In this document: piece after piece, positions 31,403 to 39,393 of the stretch | Layout: each line of letters starts with the position of its first letter | Numbering within the stretch: position 1 is the first letter of the stretch | From: Paenibacillus_AM sp052180255 | Lineage (GTDB): Bacteria > Bacillota > Bacilli > Paenibacillales > NBRC-103111 | Length of the DNA stretch: 64,000 nucleotides | Assembly (NCBI RefSeq): GCF_052180255.1 | Contig: NZ_CP197466.1 | Coordinates: 4,216,001 to 4,280,000 of the forward strand | Reading direction: 5' to 3' | Position numbers and translations under genes: made by a program | The notes under the pieces: generated by a model | The model's input: the letters and a program-made list of their open reading frames with translations, nothing else | Databases searched by the model: none | What the model was told of the DNA's origin: nothing

Positions 31403-32071
31403 ATGAATTTTGATGTGATTTATATGCTTGAACTTCTTCCATCTCTACTTAAATATTTGCCGCTTGTTCTCTTCATAACCATTCTAGCTTTTATATTATC
31501 TGTCCTATTAGGACTATTATTTACATCTATTATTAAAAATAAAGTGAAAATCATTCATCCTATTTTACTTGTTATTATTTCGTATTTTCGAGGGACACCG
31601 TCATTAATTCAAATTTTTATTTTTTATTTTGGGATTCCGCAGCTCATACCTGCCATGAAATCCATGGATGCGATCACTGCCGTCATTATAGCGTTAAGCT
31701 TACGGAATGCTTCCTTCTTGTCTGAAGTTTTCCGTTCTGCATTTGCATCCGTAGATAAAGGCCAGGCGGAAGCCGCTTTATCCGTTGGCATGACTCGGTG
31801 GCAAACGTTAAGAAGAGTTGATCTTCCTCAGGCAACAAGAACCGCCATCCCACCAACTGGCAACTATTTCATTATGATTTTTAAAGAAACGTCCCTGGCA
31901 TTTACGATTGGAGTCACCGATATGTTAGCGCAGGCGAAGCTGGAAGCAGCTGTTACGTATAAGTTTCTCGAAGCCTTTCTAGCTGTTGGGCTAATCTATT
32001 GGGTAGTAACCGTGATTTTTTCTTATATTCAATCTCGAATCGAATTGAGAATTGAGAAACCATATCGATAA
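31403..32071 (+). CDS. Polar amino-acid ABC importer permease
   Basis: 222 aa HisM/GlnP-type permease. About five helices. Family motif ISYFRGTPSLIQIFIFYFGI near residue 60, and the EAA loop QAEAALSVGMTRWQTLRRVD followed by LPQATRTAIPP. It is 17 bases after the binding protein gene. It forms the channel, probably as a homodimer because there is only one permease gene. Confidence 0.9.
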   Translation: MNFDVIYMLELLPSLLKYLPLVLFITILAFILSVLLGLLFTSIIKNKVKIIHPILLVIISYFRGTPSLIQIFIFYFGIPQLIPAMKSMDAITAVIIALSLRNASFLSEVFRSAFASVDKGQAEAALSVGMTRWQTLRRVDLPQATRTAIPPTGNYFIMIFKETSLAFTIGVTDMLAQAKLEAAVTYKFLEAFLAVGLIYWVVTVIFSYIQSRIELRIEKPYR

Positions 32072-32084
32072 GAGGAGAATGGTT

Positions 32085-32831
32085 ATGATTAAGATCGATA
32101 ATCTACATAAGAGCTATGGAGATCATGACGTATTAAAAGGAATCAATCTCCATATTGAAAAAGGGGAAGTTATCGCCATCATCGGTCCATCGGGATCAGG
32201 GAAATCTACCTTTTTACGATCGCTTAACTTTCTAGAGCAGCCTCAAAAAGGCAGCATTACAATTGATACCATTCAAGTCCACGCCGAAAAACTTGATAAG
32301 GAAAATGTACATCATCTGCGTCAGAAAACGGCGATGGTTTTTCAGAATTATAATCTGTTTAAACATAAAACAGCACTTGAAAATGTGACGGAATCCCTTG
32401 TCTTGACGAGAAAAATGAAAAAAGCAGATGCTGTCCAAATTGGTAAACAGCTTCTTCAAGAAGTAGGGCTAGAAGGAAAGGAAGATCACTACCCTGCCGC
32501 GCTTTCTGGCGGTCAACAGCAGCGTGTAGGAATTGCAAGAGCACTCGCGCTTGATCCCTATGTGATTTTATTTGATGAACCGACATCGTCTCTAGATCCA
32601 GAATTAGTGCAAGAAGTGCTGCATGTCATGAAAGAAGTCGCTAAGAAAAATACGACGATGATTATCGTGACGCATGAAATGAATTTTGCGAGAAACGTAG
32701 CGGATCGAGTCATTTTTATGGCAGATGGGCACATTGTAGAAGAAGGAACACCAGAAGAGATTTTTATGCATACAAAAAATGAAAGAACGAAAAAGTTTCT
32801 TAAGAATTATTTAAACACCCTGCATGCATAA
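32085..32831 (+). CDS. Polar amino-acid ABC importer ATPase
   Basis: 248 aa. Walker A GPSGSGKST; Q-loop VFQNYNLFKHKTALENV; signature SGGQQQRVGIARALA; Walker B VILFDEPTSSLDPE; switch His IIVTHEMNFARNVADRV. GlnQ/HisP type. Start at ATG 32085 (AGGAG 7 bases upstream); the frame is open further upstream inside the permease gene. Completes the importer. Confidence 0.93.
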   Translation: MIKIDNLHKSYGDHDVLKGINLHIEKGEVIAIIGPSGSGKSTFLRSLNFLEQPQKGSITIDTIQVHAEKLDKENVHHLRQKTAMVFQNYNLFKHKTALENVTESLVLTRKMKKADAVQIGKQLLQEVGLEGKEDHYPAALSGGQQQRVGIARALALDPYVILFDEPTSSLDPELVQEVLHVMKEVAKKNTTMIIVTHEMNFARNVADRVIFMADGHIVEEGTPEEIFMHTKNERTKKFLKNYLNTLHA

Positions 32832-32858
32832 CGGAATCATCCAGAAGATTAACTATAC

Positions 32859-32896
32859 AAAAACGCTACCGACAACATGGTGTCAGTAGCGTTTTT
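32859..32896. terminator. Bidirectional terminator
   Basis: AAAACGCTAC and GTAGCGTTTTT arms with CGAC/GTGTC inner pairing, between convergent ATPase and SelO genes. Confidence 0.85.
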
Positions 32897-32925
32897 AACA
32901 TGATATCCGCGAAAAATCTGCCTTA

Positions 32926-34386
32926 TTACGTACCGCAATAAGTTCGGTAAGGCTTTGTCGACTCCGATAATGTACAGTACTCAGCTTGTTCCTCGGAGTA
33001 TGCGTATGGGTTAGATAAAGCAGTAAGCAACTGTTCCATTACGCTGTAATCTCCTTGCTCCGCTGCTTCTAGTGCAGCCTCAACCCGGTGGTTTCTTGGG
33101 ATTACGGCAGGATTGCTATCTCGCATTAACTGATTGGAGGCGTCTTCTGATTCCTGCTGTCTGCCTAGTCTCGCCTTCCAGAGCTCCCGCCACTGAGTGA
33201 ACGCTGCGGACTCGAACAGGTCTGTCTCCTCAAGTGTACTCATGGTTAAGGCGCGGAAGGTATTGGTATAGTCTGCCCGATATTGTTCCATCAGACGGAG
33301 AAGATCGTTAATCAGCTCTTCATCCTGATTCTCTTCACTAAATATCCCCAGTTTGGCTCTCATACCCTCAAGCCAATTCGCATGATACAAATCCGTAAAC
33401 GCTGAAACCTTGTCTTGAGCAAGCATGACAGCCTGCTCCTGATCATCGTGCAAAAGCGGCAACAGCGACTCAGCAAATCGTGCCAGATTCCATCCAGCAA
33501 TATTTGGCTGATTGCCATAAGCATAGCGGCCTTGTGAATCAATCGAACTAAATACCGTTGTGGGGTCATATGTATCCATGAAAGCACAAGGTCCATAGTC
33601 GATCGTTTCTCCGCTAATGGCCATGTTGTCGGTATTCATCACCCCATGAATAAAGCCAACAAGCTGCCATTTGGCAATAAGCGCTGCCTGATGTTTGACC
33701 ACTGCCTCAAGAAGCCCAAGATATTTGTTCTCATCCGCTTTAACTTCTGGATAATGACGTTCTAGTGTATAGTCAGCAAGGTGTTGGAGGTCCTGAACAG
33801 TGCCATATTTAGCAGCGTATTGATAAGTACCGACACGTATATGGCTGGCAGCTACACGTGTCATAACGGCACCCGGAAATTCTTTTTCGCGGATTACGAA
33901 TTGTCCCGTTGTCACGACGGCTAGACTGCGTGTGGTTGGAATACCTAGGGCATGCATGGCTTCGCTAATGATGTATTCGCGCAGCATTGGACCGAGTGCA
34001 GCTCGGCCATCCCCTCCACGGGAGTAAGGCGTTCTCCCAGAGCCCTTAAGCTGTATATCCAGTCTCTCCCCTTGAGGTGTGATCTGCTCGCCAAGTAGAT
34101 CAGCCCGACCGTCTCCTAACATGTTGAAATATCCGAATTGATGGCCTGCATACGCTTGTGCAAGAGGCGAAGCCACTTCAGGTATCTGATTCCCAGCAAG
34201 CACCTCTACACCATCACTACTTTGCAGCGCCTGTATATCCAAACCCAGGGATACTGCCAGCCGCTCATTGAGTATAATCAACTTCGGTGAGCGAACAGGA
34301 GTTGGGTTAATACGAGTAAAAAATAATTCCGGTAGTCGGGCATAGCTGTTGTCAAAGTTCCATCCTGTTTCTGTACGCTTTGTCAT
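32926..34386 (-). CDS. selO: Protein adenylyltransferase SelO (YdiU family)
   Basis: 486-aa pseudokinase-fold enzyme that transfers AMP from ATP to Ser/Thr/Tyr of target proteins. Family elements: YAGHQFGYFNMLGDGRA, LDIQLKGSGRTPYSRGGDG (nucleotide site), ITSEAMHALGIPTTRSL-like stretch, and the catalytic HGVMNTDNMAISGETIDYGP. The end YRTYCGT matches the usual YQTFCGT with its cysteine. Length normal. Start is ATG 34386 with AAGGAG at 7 bases; the frame extends 16 codons further without a site. Bacterial SelO is linked to redox stress, in keeping with AhpC/F and reductases nearby, but there is no operon link. Confidence 0.93.
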   Translation of the reverse strand: MTKRTETGWNFDNSYARLPELFFTRINPTPVRSPKLIILNERLAVSLGLDIQALQSSDGVEVLAGNQIPEVASPLAQAYAGHQFGYFNMLGDGRADLLGEQITPQGERLDIQLKGSGRTPYSRGGDGRAALGPMLREYIISEAMHALGIPTTRSLAVVTTGQFVIREKEFPGAVMTRVAASHIRVGTYQYAAKYGTVQDLQHLADYTLERHYPEVKADENKYLGLLEAVVKHQAALIAKWQLVGFIHGVMNTDNMAISGETIDYGPCAFMDTYDPTTVFSSIDSQGRYAYGNQPNIAGWNLARFAESLLPLLHDDQEQAVMLAQDKVSAFTDLYHANWLEGMRAKLGIFSEENQDEELINDLLRLMEQYRADYTNTFRALTMSTLEETDLFESAAFTQWRELWKARLGRQQESEDASNQLMRDSNPAVIPRNHRVEAALEAAEQGDYSVMEQLLTALSNPYAYSEEQAEYCTLSESTKPYRTYCGT

Positions 34387-34728
34387 AGACTCTCCTTTAC
34401 TTCTTTTGGATTTTTGTATTCTTATATTCCTCATCGTTATTTCTAATGTCTACTTCTGCCATTATATTATACCGTTACCAGCCGGGTAACGATGCAGCAA
34501 TAATGTTCGATGTAACAATTTTTAGGATTAGTTTATGACACCCATCACTATTACTGGTATAATTCACAAAAAACTGGAGGAGAGACAAGCAGATTTTCCC
34601 ACCGTTAAACATGAATGAATGAAATAAGTAAGCTTATACTGGATTCCGAGTATAATAGATGAGTATACGGAAGATGAACGGTGTAAATCTGTATGTATAA
34701 TTCGAATATAACGTAGATGAGGTTAAAC
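34387..34728. other. Intergenic leader between selO and helicase gene
   Basis: 342 bases without a convincing gene. It holds the helicase promoter (34535-34563) and then about 160 bases of leader. The leader contains an isolated Shine-Dalgarno-like GGAGGAGA at about 34576 without a following frame, and repeated AGTATA/TATACT elements (34636-34667) that could fold. Long leaders are common on cold-shock helicase mRNAs. Confidence 0.5.
34535..34563 (+). promoter_or_regulatory. Promoter of DbpA-type helicase gene
   Basis: ATGACA (34535-34540), 17-base spacer, perfect TATAAT (34558-34563), about 165 bases before the start codon. Confidence 0.55.
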
Positions 34729-36174
34729 ATGAGTGAGAAGCATTTTACAGATTATCAATTAAGTGAAGAGATCGTGCGAGCCCTAAATAGCATGGGCTTT
34801 GACACGCCAACCGAGGTGCAGTCGGAAGTCATTCCTGTTGCGCTTCAGAAGAAGGATCTTGTCGTCAAATCGCAAACAGGCAGCGGCAAAACAGCTGCTT
34901 ATGGTATTCCGCTCTGCGAGCTTGTAGATTGGAACGAGAATAAGCCGCAGGCATTGATCCTAACGCCAACCCGCGAACTTGCGCTACAGGTCAACGAAGA
35001 TATAACGAACATTGGGCGTTTTAAGCGAATTAAGGCAACGCCTCTTTTTGGGAAACACCCTTTTCATATGCAAAAGGCCGAGTTAAAGCAAAGAACGCAC
35101 ATGGTTGTAGGTACGCCGGGGCGTGTGTTGGACCATATTGAACGCGGCACGCTCTCGCTAGAGCGTATTTCCCATCTCGTTATAGATGAAGCAGATGAGA
35201 TGCTGAATATGGGCTTTATTGAGCAAGTACAGTCGATCATTGGGGCGCTGCCTAGTGACAGGGTTACCATGTTATTTTCCGCTACTTTTCCAGAGGATGT
35301 AGCCAGACTGTCACGCAAATATATGGACAATCCGGTCGAAATTGAGATTACGGCAAGTGGTGTAACGACAGCCACGATTGAACACTCTCTTATTCAGGTG
35401 ATGGAAGCGGACAAGCTTGCGCTGCTTCAAGATCTACTCATTGTTGAAAGTCCTGATAGCTGTATTGTTTTCTGCCGTACGCAGGAGAATGTGGATAAAT
35501 TGTTCAGAGAAATGGCTGATCTCGATTATCCATGTGATCGTATTCATGGTGGTATGGAACAGGAAGATCGATTCGAAGTAATGAATGCATTCAGAAGAGG
35601 ACAATTCCGGTTCTTGATTGCGACAGATGTAGCTGCCAGGGGGATCGACATCACGAACATTACCCATGTGATTAACTACGATATTCCACTTGAGAAGGAA
35701 AGCTATGTTCATCGCGTAGGACGTACTGGACGTGCGGGCATGACAGGTAAAGCGATTACCTTCGTTACGCCTAAGGATAATAAGCGATTATCCGATATTG
35801 AAGCGTATATTGGGTTTGCGATTCCGAAAGTAAAGGCTCCCTCTGAAGAAGCGGTTGATCGCCGTAGAGAAGATTTTGAACAGAAACTAACTGTTGGACC
35901 TGAGCCAAAAAAAGATAAGCGCGAGCAATTAAACAAGCAGATTATGAAGCTTAACTTCAATGGCGGCAAGAAGAAGAAACTTAGGGCTGTAGACTTTGTC
36001 GGGACAATTGCTAAGCTTGACGGGGTAACCGCAGATGATATTGGGATCATTACAATTCTCGATAACGTGACAGATGTTGATATTCTGAACGGCAAAGGAC
36101 CGCTTGTGCTTGAACTGATGAAAAATACGACGGTAAAAGGCAAGTTGTTAAAGGTGCGCAGAGGGAATAAGTAA
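34729..36174 (+). CDS. dbpA: DEAD-box RNA helicase, DbpA/YxiN type
   Basis: 481 aa. Helicase motifs in order: Q motif (FDTPTEVQSEVIP), I SQTGSGKTAAYG, Ia PTRELA, II VIDEADEML, III FSATFPE, IV IVFCRTQEN, V ATDVAARGID, VI HRVGRTGRAGMTG. The C-terminal 75 residues (LNFNGGKKKKLRAVDFVGTI and the following strands) form the RNA-recognition domain that targets DbpA/YxiN to hairpin 92 of 23S rRNA, so the role is late 50S ribosome assembly. Start is ATG 34729 (GAGG 6 bases upstream); an in-frame ATG at 34717 lies inside that site. A duplicated terminator follows. Confidence 0.92.
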   Translation: MSEKHFTDYQLSEEIVRALNSMGFDTPTEVQSEVIPVALQKKDLVVKSQTGSGKTAAYGIPLCELVDWNENKPQALILTPTRELALQVNEDITNIGRFKRIKATPLFGKHPFHMQKAELKQRTHMVVGTPGRVLDHIERGTLSLERISHLVIDEADEMLNMGFIEQVQSIIGALPSDRVTMLFSATFPEDVARLSRKYMDNPVEIEITASGVTTATIEHSLIQVMEADKLALLQDLLIVESPDSCIVFCRTQENVDKLFREMADLDYPCDRIHGGMEQEDRFEVMNAFRRGQFRFLIATDVAARGIDITNITHVINYDIPLEKESYVHRVGRTGRAGMTGKAITFVTPKDNKRLSDIEAYIGFAIPKVKAPSEEAVDRRREDFEQKLTVGPEPKKDKREQLNKQIMKLNFNGGKKKKLRAVDFVGTIAKLDGVTADDIGIITILDNVTDVDILNGKGPLVLELMKNTTVKGKLLKVRRGNK

Positions 36175-36242
36175 AATTCAAAGAAGCAATGAGCGTAGTC
36201 TACTTGACTGCGCTTATTGCTTCTCATTCATACAATTATTTA
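36175..36242. repeat. Terminator repeat copy A
   Basis: 68 bases matching 37489-37556 at all but 3 positions. It contains hairpin GAAGCAATGAGCG...CGCTTATTGCTTC (36183-36223), which terminates the helicase gene, and the stop codon of the minus-strand hydrolase (36236-36238). Confidence 0.85.
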
Positions 36243-37321
36243 ACTTGATTTTGTTTTAGAAACTGATCGGTTTCTTCCAGTAGTTTGCTTCTGTTCTTCT
36301 CGTATAATACCCAGTGCGTAGCCTCAGGAATAACGACTTCTTTTTTTATTTTCGTCCCCGTTAGTTTATCAACAACCTTCTTCTCCGCAAAAAAGTCAGA
36401 ATCGCCATAGATCACAAGCACAGGAGAAACGATTTTTGAAAGATCATAAAGCGGGCGATTACTCCAAATTGAATACAGATCTTGCAAAGGTCCCATTGGA
36501 CGGCGAATGGCATTTTTTTCTCGATTTTTACTAGTTGGATCTGCATCAACAAATACGTCTCTCACGTGATCCCAAGCATCTTGGGTGACCAATTGTCTAT
36601 TATCCATCATCATATGCCAATGGTGCATGGCTGGATCGAAATCAATCACTTGGTAAGCAGGAGCACCTGGATTAAACTGCCCGGGCGCCTTCTCCGTTTC
36701 AAACGGTTTCGTCATAACAGGAAGCGTAAATCCGTTCATGAATCCGTAAAGGACGAGCTTGTTGACCGTTTCAGGTCGTATAGTCGCATATTCCGCGCCT
36801 ACTACCGCCCCCCATGACCAGCCCACGATATTCACTTTGTCCACGTTTTGTTTTTTCTTTATGTACTCTACTGCAGCAGTTAAATCTTTCAGCGCATCTT
36901 GATGTGTTACAACAGGTTTATTGGACTGTGGTGAGGCATCCATTTCTTTAGGATAAGTAGATTTACCGAATCCTCGAAAGTCCATTGCCCAAGTATCGTA
37001 ACCTTTTTTGGCGAAATCATCCATCCAGGAGTAACCCTCAACGTCAAAAGCTTTAGCTGTCGGCACACTAAACGGTTCTAGAAAAAGCACCACTTCATTT
37101 GTTGTAGGCTTGGCCTGATCTGTCAATTTTTTATGCCGAAGATAAATTTCCATCCCTGAAGTTGGTTCTGGAATCTGTAACTCTTCCAATTGAACGCTTG
37201 CTTGTTTTACTTGAGAGACACCTTCACTACTTTTTGTATTTCCTCCACAGCCGCTAAGCATGATCGCGATACATAGAAATACAGTTAGGGATAAACCTAA
37301 CGATTGTTTGCTATACTTCAT
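36236..37321 (-). CDS. Alpha/beta-hydrolase lipoprotein
   Basis: 361 aa. Lipoprotein signal (KQSLGLSLTVFLCIAIMLSG then CGGN). Alpha/beta-hydrolase fold: DTWAMDFRGFGKSTYP, nucleophile elbow VGWSWGAVVG (Ser), acid in YGDSDFFAEK, His in EATHWVLYEK. The triad is complete, so it is probably an active esterase or peptidase tethered to the outside of the membrane. Substrate unknown. It is a single gene placed between two copies of the same terminator (36175-36242 and 37489-37556), suggesting insertion as a cassette. Confidence 0.85.
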   Translation of the reverse strand: MKYSKQSLGLSLTVFLCIAIMLSGCGGNTKSSEGVSQVKQASVQLEELQIPEPTSGMEIYLRHKKLTDQAKPTTNEVVLFLEPFSVPTAKAFDVEGYSWMDDFAKKGYDTWAMDFRGFGKSTYPKEMDASPQSNKPVVTHQDALKDLTAAVEYIKKKQNVDKVNIVGWSWGAVVGAEYATIRPETVNKLVLYGFMNGFTLPVMTKPFETEKAPGQFNPGAPAYQVIDFDPAMHHWHMMMDNRQLVTQDAWDHVRDVFVDADPTSKNREKNAIRRPMGPLQDLYSIWSNRPLYDLSKIVSPVLVIYGDSDFFAEKKVVDKLTGTKIKKEVVIPEATHWVLYEKNRSKLLEETDQFLKQNQVK

Positions 37322-37488
37322 GGAAACCTCCCTATTATTATGAAGAAATAAAATACCTACCGATTTATTGTATGGCTACCCCATAAATAAACAAATGACT
37401 CATGTGGGCTATCTTTTTCAGAATTTATTAAAGTTGTGTGACAACACGACCGTTTACACAACAACTGCTGTGAGCATTTCTTTTTTAG

Positions 37489-37556
37489 AATTAAAAGAAG
37501 CAATGAGCATAGTCTACTTGACTGCGCTTATTGCTTCTCATTCATCCAATTATTTA
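37489..37556. repeat. Terminator repeat copy B
   Basis: Partner of 36175-36242 (offset 1314). Hairpin at 37497-37537. The last bases contain the stop codon (37554-37556) of the GIY-YIG-like gene, which this copy should terminate. Confidence 0.85.
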
Positions 37557-37910
37557 TCTGAATAACACTTTGTCTACATTATATTTAGCCTTTAGTTCAT
37601 TAATAATATACGTTTCATAGATTTCTCTATGGACAGGGTCTTCGATCAAACAAACATCAATTTTAGTTACTTCATCTCTATTGTTTTTAATTACCGATAC
37701 TGAATCCTCAAAATGTTTCTTTATTCTTGGTCTTAATTTTCTTGCTTTACCAACGAATAACAGCTCCTCATTGTCGTTGTAAAACATAAAAATACCGCCC
37801 ATATCTCTAGGAATCAGATGAAAATCAGTAAATCCGTAAATATGACTCAACTGCGGATTATCCTGCTTAGCAATGGAAACATCCGGTGTTGGAATGGTTA
37901 TGTTAATCAC
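37554..37910 (-). CDS. Short GIY-YIG-like nuclease-domain protein
   Basis: 118 aa. GIY-YIG-like pattern: GGIFMFYNDNEELLFVGKAR then KLRPRIKKHF, with catalytic-type Arg, and a Glu in HREIYETYIINELKAKYN. The first motif is GIF and the second LFVG rather than exact GIY and YIG. It could be a structure-specific or selfish nuclease domain protein, or an inactive relative. Start is GTG 37910 with AGGAAG at 9 bases. It is AT-rich and begins the accessory stretch. Single gene. Confidence 0.7.
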   Translation of the reverse strand: MINITIPTPDVSIAKQDNPQLSHIYGFTDFHLIPRDMGGIFMFYNDNEELLFVGKARKLRPRIKKHFEDSVSVIKNNRDEVTKIDVCLIEDPVHREIYETYIINELKAKYNVDKVLFR

Positions 37911-38008
37911 TTTAGCTCACTTCCTCTTTCTTTATTGGTGTAAATGCTATCACATATCTCCATGTAATACCATGCAGAGAGGTTAATGGTATAAGCATTA
38001 TTGAATCC

Positions 38009-38455
38009 TCAACGACCTGCTTCAAATTCATTTTTTATTAATTTAGTTAAATCATTTGAAGAAATATAGTAGTAAACACTATTTTTTAAAATGTTATCCC
38101 TGTTCAGTAGATTTACATTATCGCTTCGTTGAACTTCTAAAACATCTCCGTATTCACTTACTCCTATCCATTTCCCTGATTTTAATTGAAAATCAATTCC
38201 CCAGACTGACGTAGTCCCGTTTCCGTTATCATTATCTTTAATAAATGCTGCCTTGTTGAATAATTGGACAAAAGTTTCGTATTTTGTTTTGTCTAGCCAT
38301 ATGGTGTTTAAATCATGATGAATTAGTATCTCCTCAATGTCATTAACTGAAATTTTTTGATGATACAACGATGCTTTACCATAGGAAAACCACCAGATAC
38401 AACAACCAATAACTGCAACTAATACTATTGACACAATGATAACTCTTTTTCTCAT
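38009..38455 (-). CDS. Membrane-anchored protein of unknown function
   Basis: 148 aa. Short basic N-terminus (MRKR), one helix (VIIVSIVLVAVIGCCIWWF) and an external domain of about 120 residues with mixed alpha/beta character (VNDIEEILIHHDL, SVWGIDFQLKSGKWIGVSEY, YYISSNDLTKLIKNEF). I do not recognise a family. AAGGAG is 9 bases before ATG 38455; the frame is open to TTG 38476 but that codon precedes the site. AT-rich, flanked by other small AT-rich genes. Confidence 0.65.
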   Translation of the reverse strand: MRKRVIIVSIVLVAVIGCCIWWFSYGKASLYHQKISVNDIEEILIHHDLNTIWLDKTKYETFVQLFNKAAFIKDNDNGNGTTSVWGIDFQLKSGKWIGVSEYGDVLEVQRSDNVNLLNRDNILKNSVYYYISSNDLTKLIKNEFEAGR

Positions 38456-38636
38456 CTGGTAGAGCTCCTTCAGCAAGTCGGGTGAAACCCATTAGTTATT
38501 AATCTCTAGATTAGATTAAACAATCTTATAGTATTTTAAATATGCGTCAATTGTTTATTATTGTATATATTTACATTATTTAGAGTAATGTATTTCGCGA
38601 GTGTTTTACGTAAATTAAGCCAGAGGTGAATATACA

Positions 38637-38684
38637 ATGAGAAAAATTTTGGGAACTAGTACACTGGTACTTTCCTTATTATAG
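38637..38684 (+). pseudogene. Truncated signal-peptide start
   Basis: A good ribosome site (AGAGGTG) and ATG are followed by MRKILGTSTLVLSLL and a stop. This is the beginning of a typical secretion signal cut short, and looks like the head of a lost exported-protein gene. Confidence 0.35.
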
Positions 38685-38709
38685 AATTTTACAAATGCTC
38701 TAAATCACT

Positions 38710-39039
38710 TTATACAACGTTAACTTTAGCGTTTATATATATCTCTATAATTTTTTCTCTATCTATCATTTTAAATTTATATTCCTGTTCTTTATTTAAA
38801 GTAATTTTCAATCCCTTAGACATTGTTTGATTGAACTTCTCGACTTTCAAAATATCGCTATTTAGAAATTCAATATATTCTTGTTGCAAATTAATCTTTT
38901 TAGACTCAAATATCGTGCGTTGATTTGTCAACCTTAAGTCGCCAATAACTTGTTCTTTCGGATTTATATAATAATAAACTTGATAACTTATTAGCAAAGT
39001 TTCGTCATCTTTTAATTCGAACAATGTAATTCCCCCCAT
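38710..39039 (-). CDS. PH/GRAM-like small cytoplasmic protein
   Basis: 109 aa, no membrane segment. Predicted mainly beta with one C-terminal helix: FELKDDETLLISYQVYYYIN, GDLRLTNQRTIFESKK, LKITLNKEQEYKFKM, DREKIIEIYINA. The layout LRLTNQRTIFES...SDILKVEKF resembles bacterial PH-like or GRAM domains. Function unknown. The start (ATG 39033 or GTG-like upstream at 39039) is near a GGGGGGAATTAC stretch and is slightly uncertain. AT-rich, isolated. Confidence 0.6.
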   Translation of the reverse strand: MGGITLFELKDDETLLISYQVYYYINPKEQVIGDLRLTNQRTIFESKKINLQQEYIEFLNSDILKVEKFNQTMSKGLKITLNKEQEYKFKMIDREKIIEIYINAKVNVV

Positions 39040-39393
39040 TGTTAAATGTCTATATAGGATATAAATAAAGCTAGAATAATAATACCACGATATAACACTA
39101 GCAACGTCTCCGCCGTAAACAATAGTTCGAAGTGGACATGATGATGGGCGAATCTGAACTGAGTTTACACAAAATTTTTGACAGACCCAAGAGAGATTAG
39201 AAAATGGAGCCTGTTATACAATTTGCTATCGCAGTATGCAAAAGAAAGACAGCGTAAATTCAATAAAATGAAAGCAATGGATTTATAAGCAACCTAAAAC
39301 CTTATTTTATGGAACCTGTTCATAGAAAGCGTATAATGACAGGATAGATCGATGCGTCAGTGATAAGATCAATTAACAGGGGAGGTGATGTGG
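39040..39393. other. Gene-poor region with probable mobile-element debris
   Basis: 354 bases. At about 39157-39186 the sequence TGAGTTTACACAAAATTTTT followed by GACAGACCC resembles the terminal repeat of IS256-like elements. From about 39183 a frame reads EIRKWSLLYNLLSQYAKERQ and ends MDL stop at about 39288, with no start codon. I read this as eroded insertion-sequence DNA; the family is uncertain. The AraC ribosome site lies at the right end. Confidence 0.35.

Noticed and set aside
37554..37910. GIY-YIG-like gene as part of a homing intron or intein
   Set aside because: No intron boundary, group I core or interrupted host gene is visible around it.
39150..39290. A complete insertion sequence
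   Set aside because: Only one end-like sequence and a short tail frame without start are present; no second terminal repeat or transposase was found.
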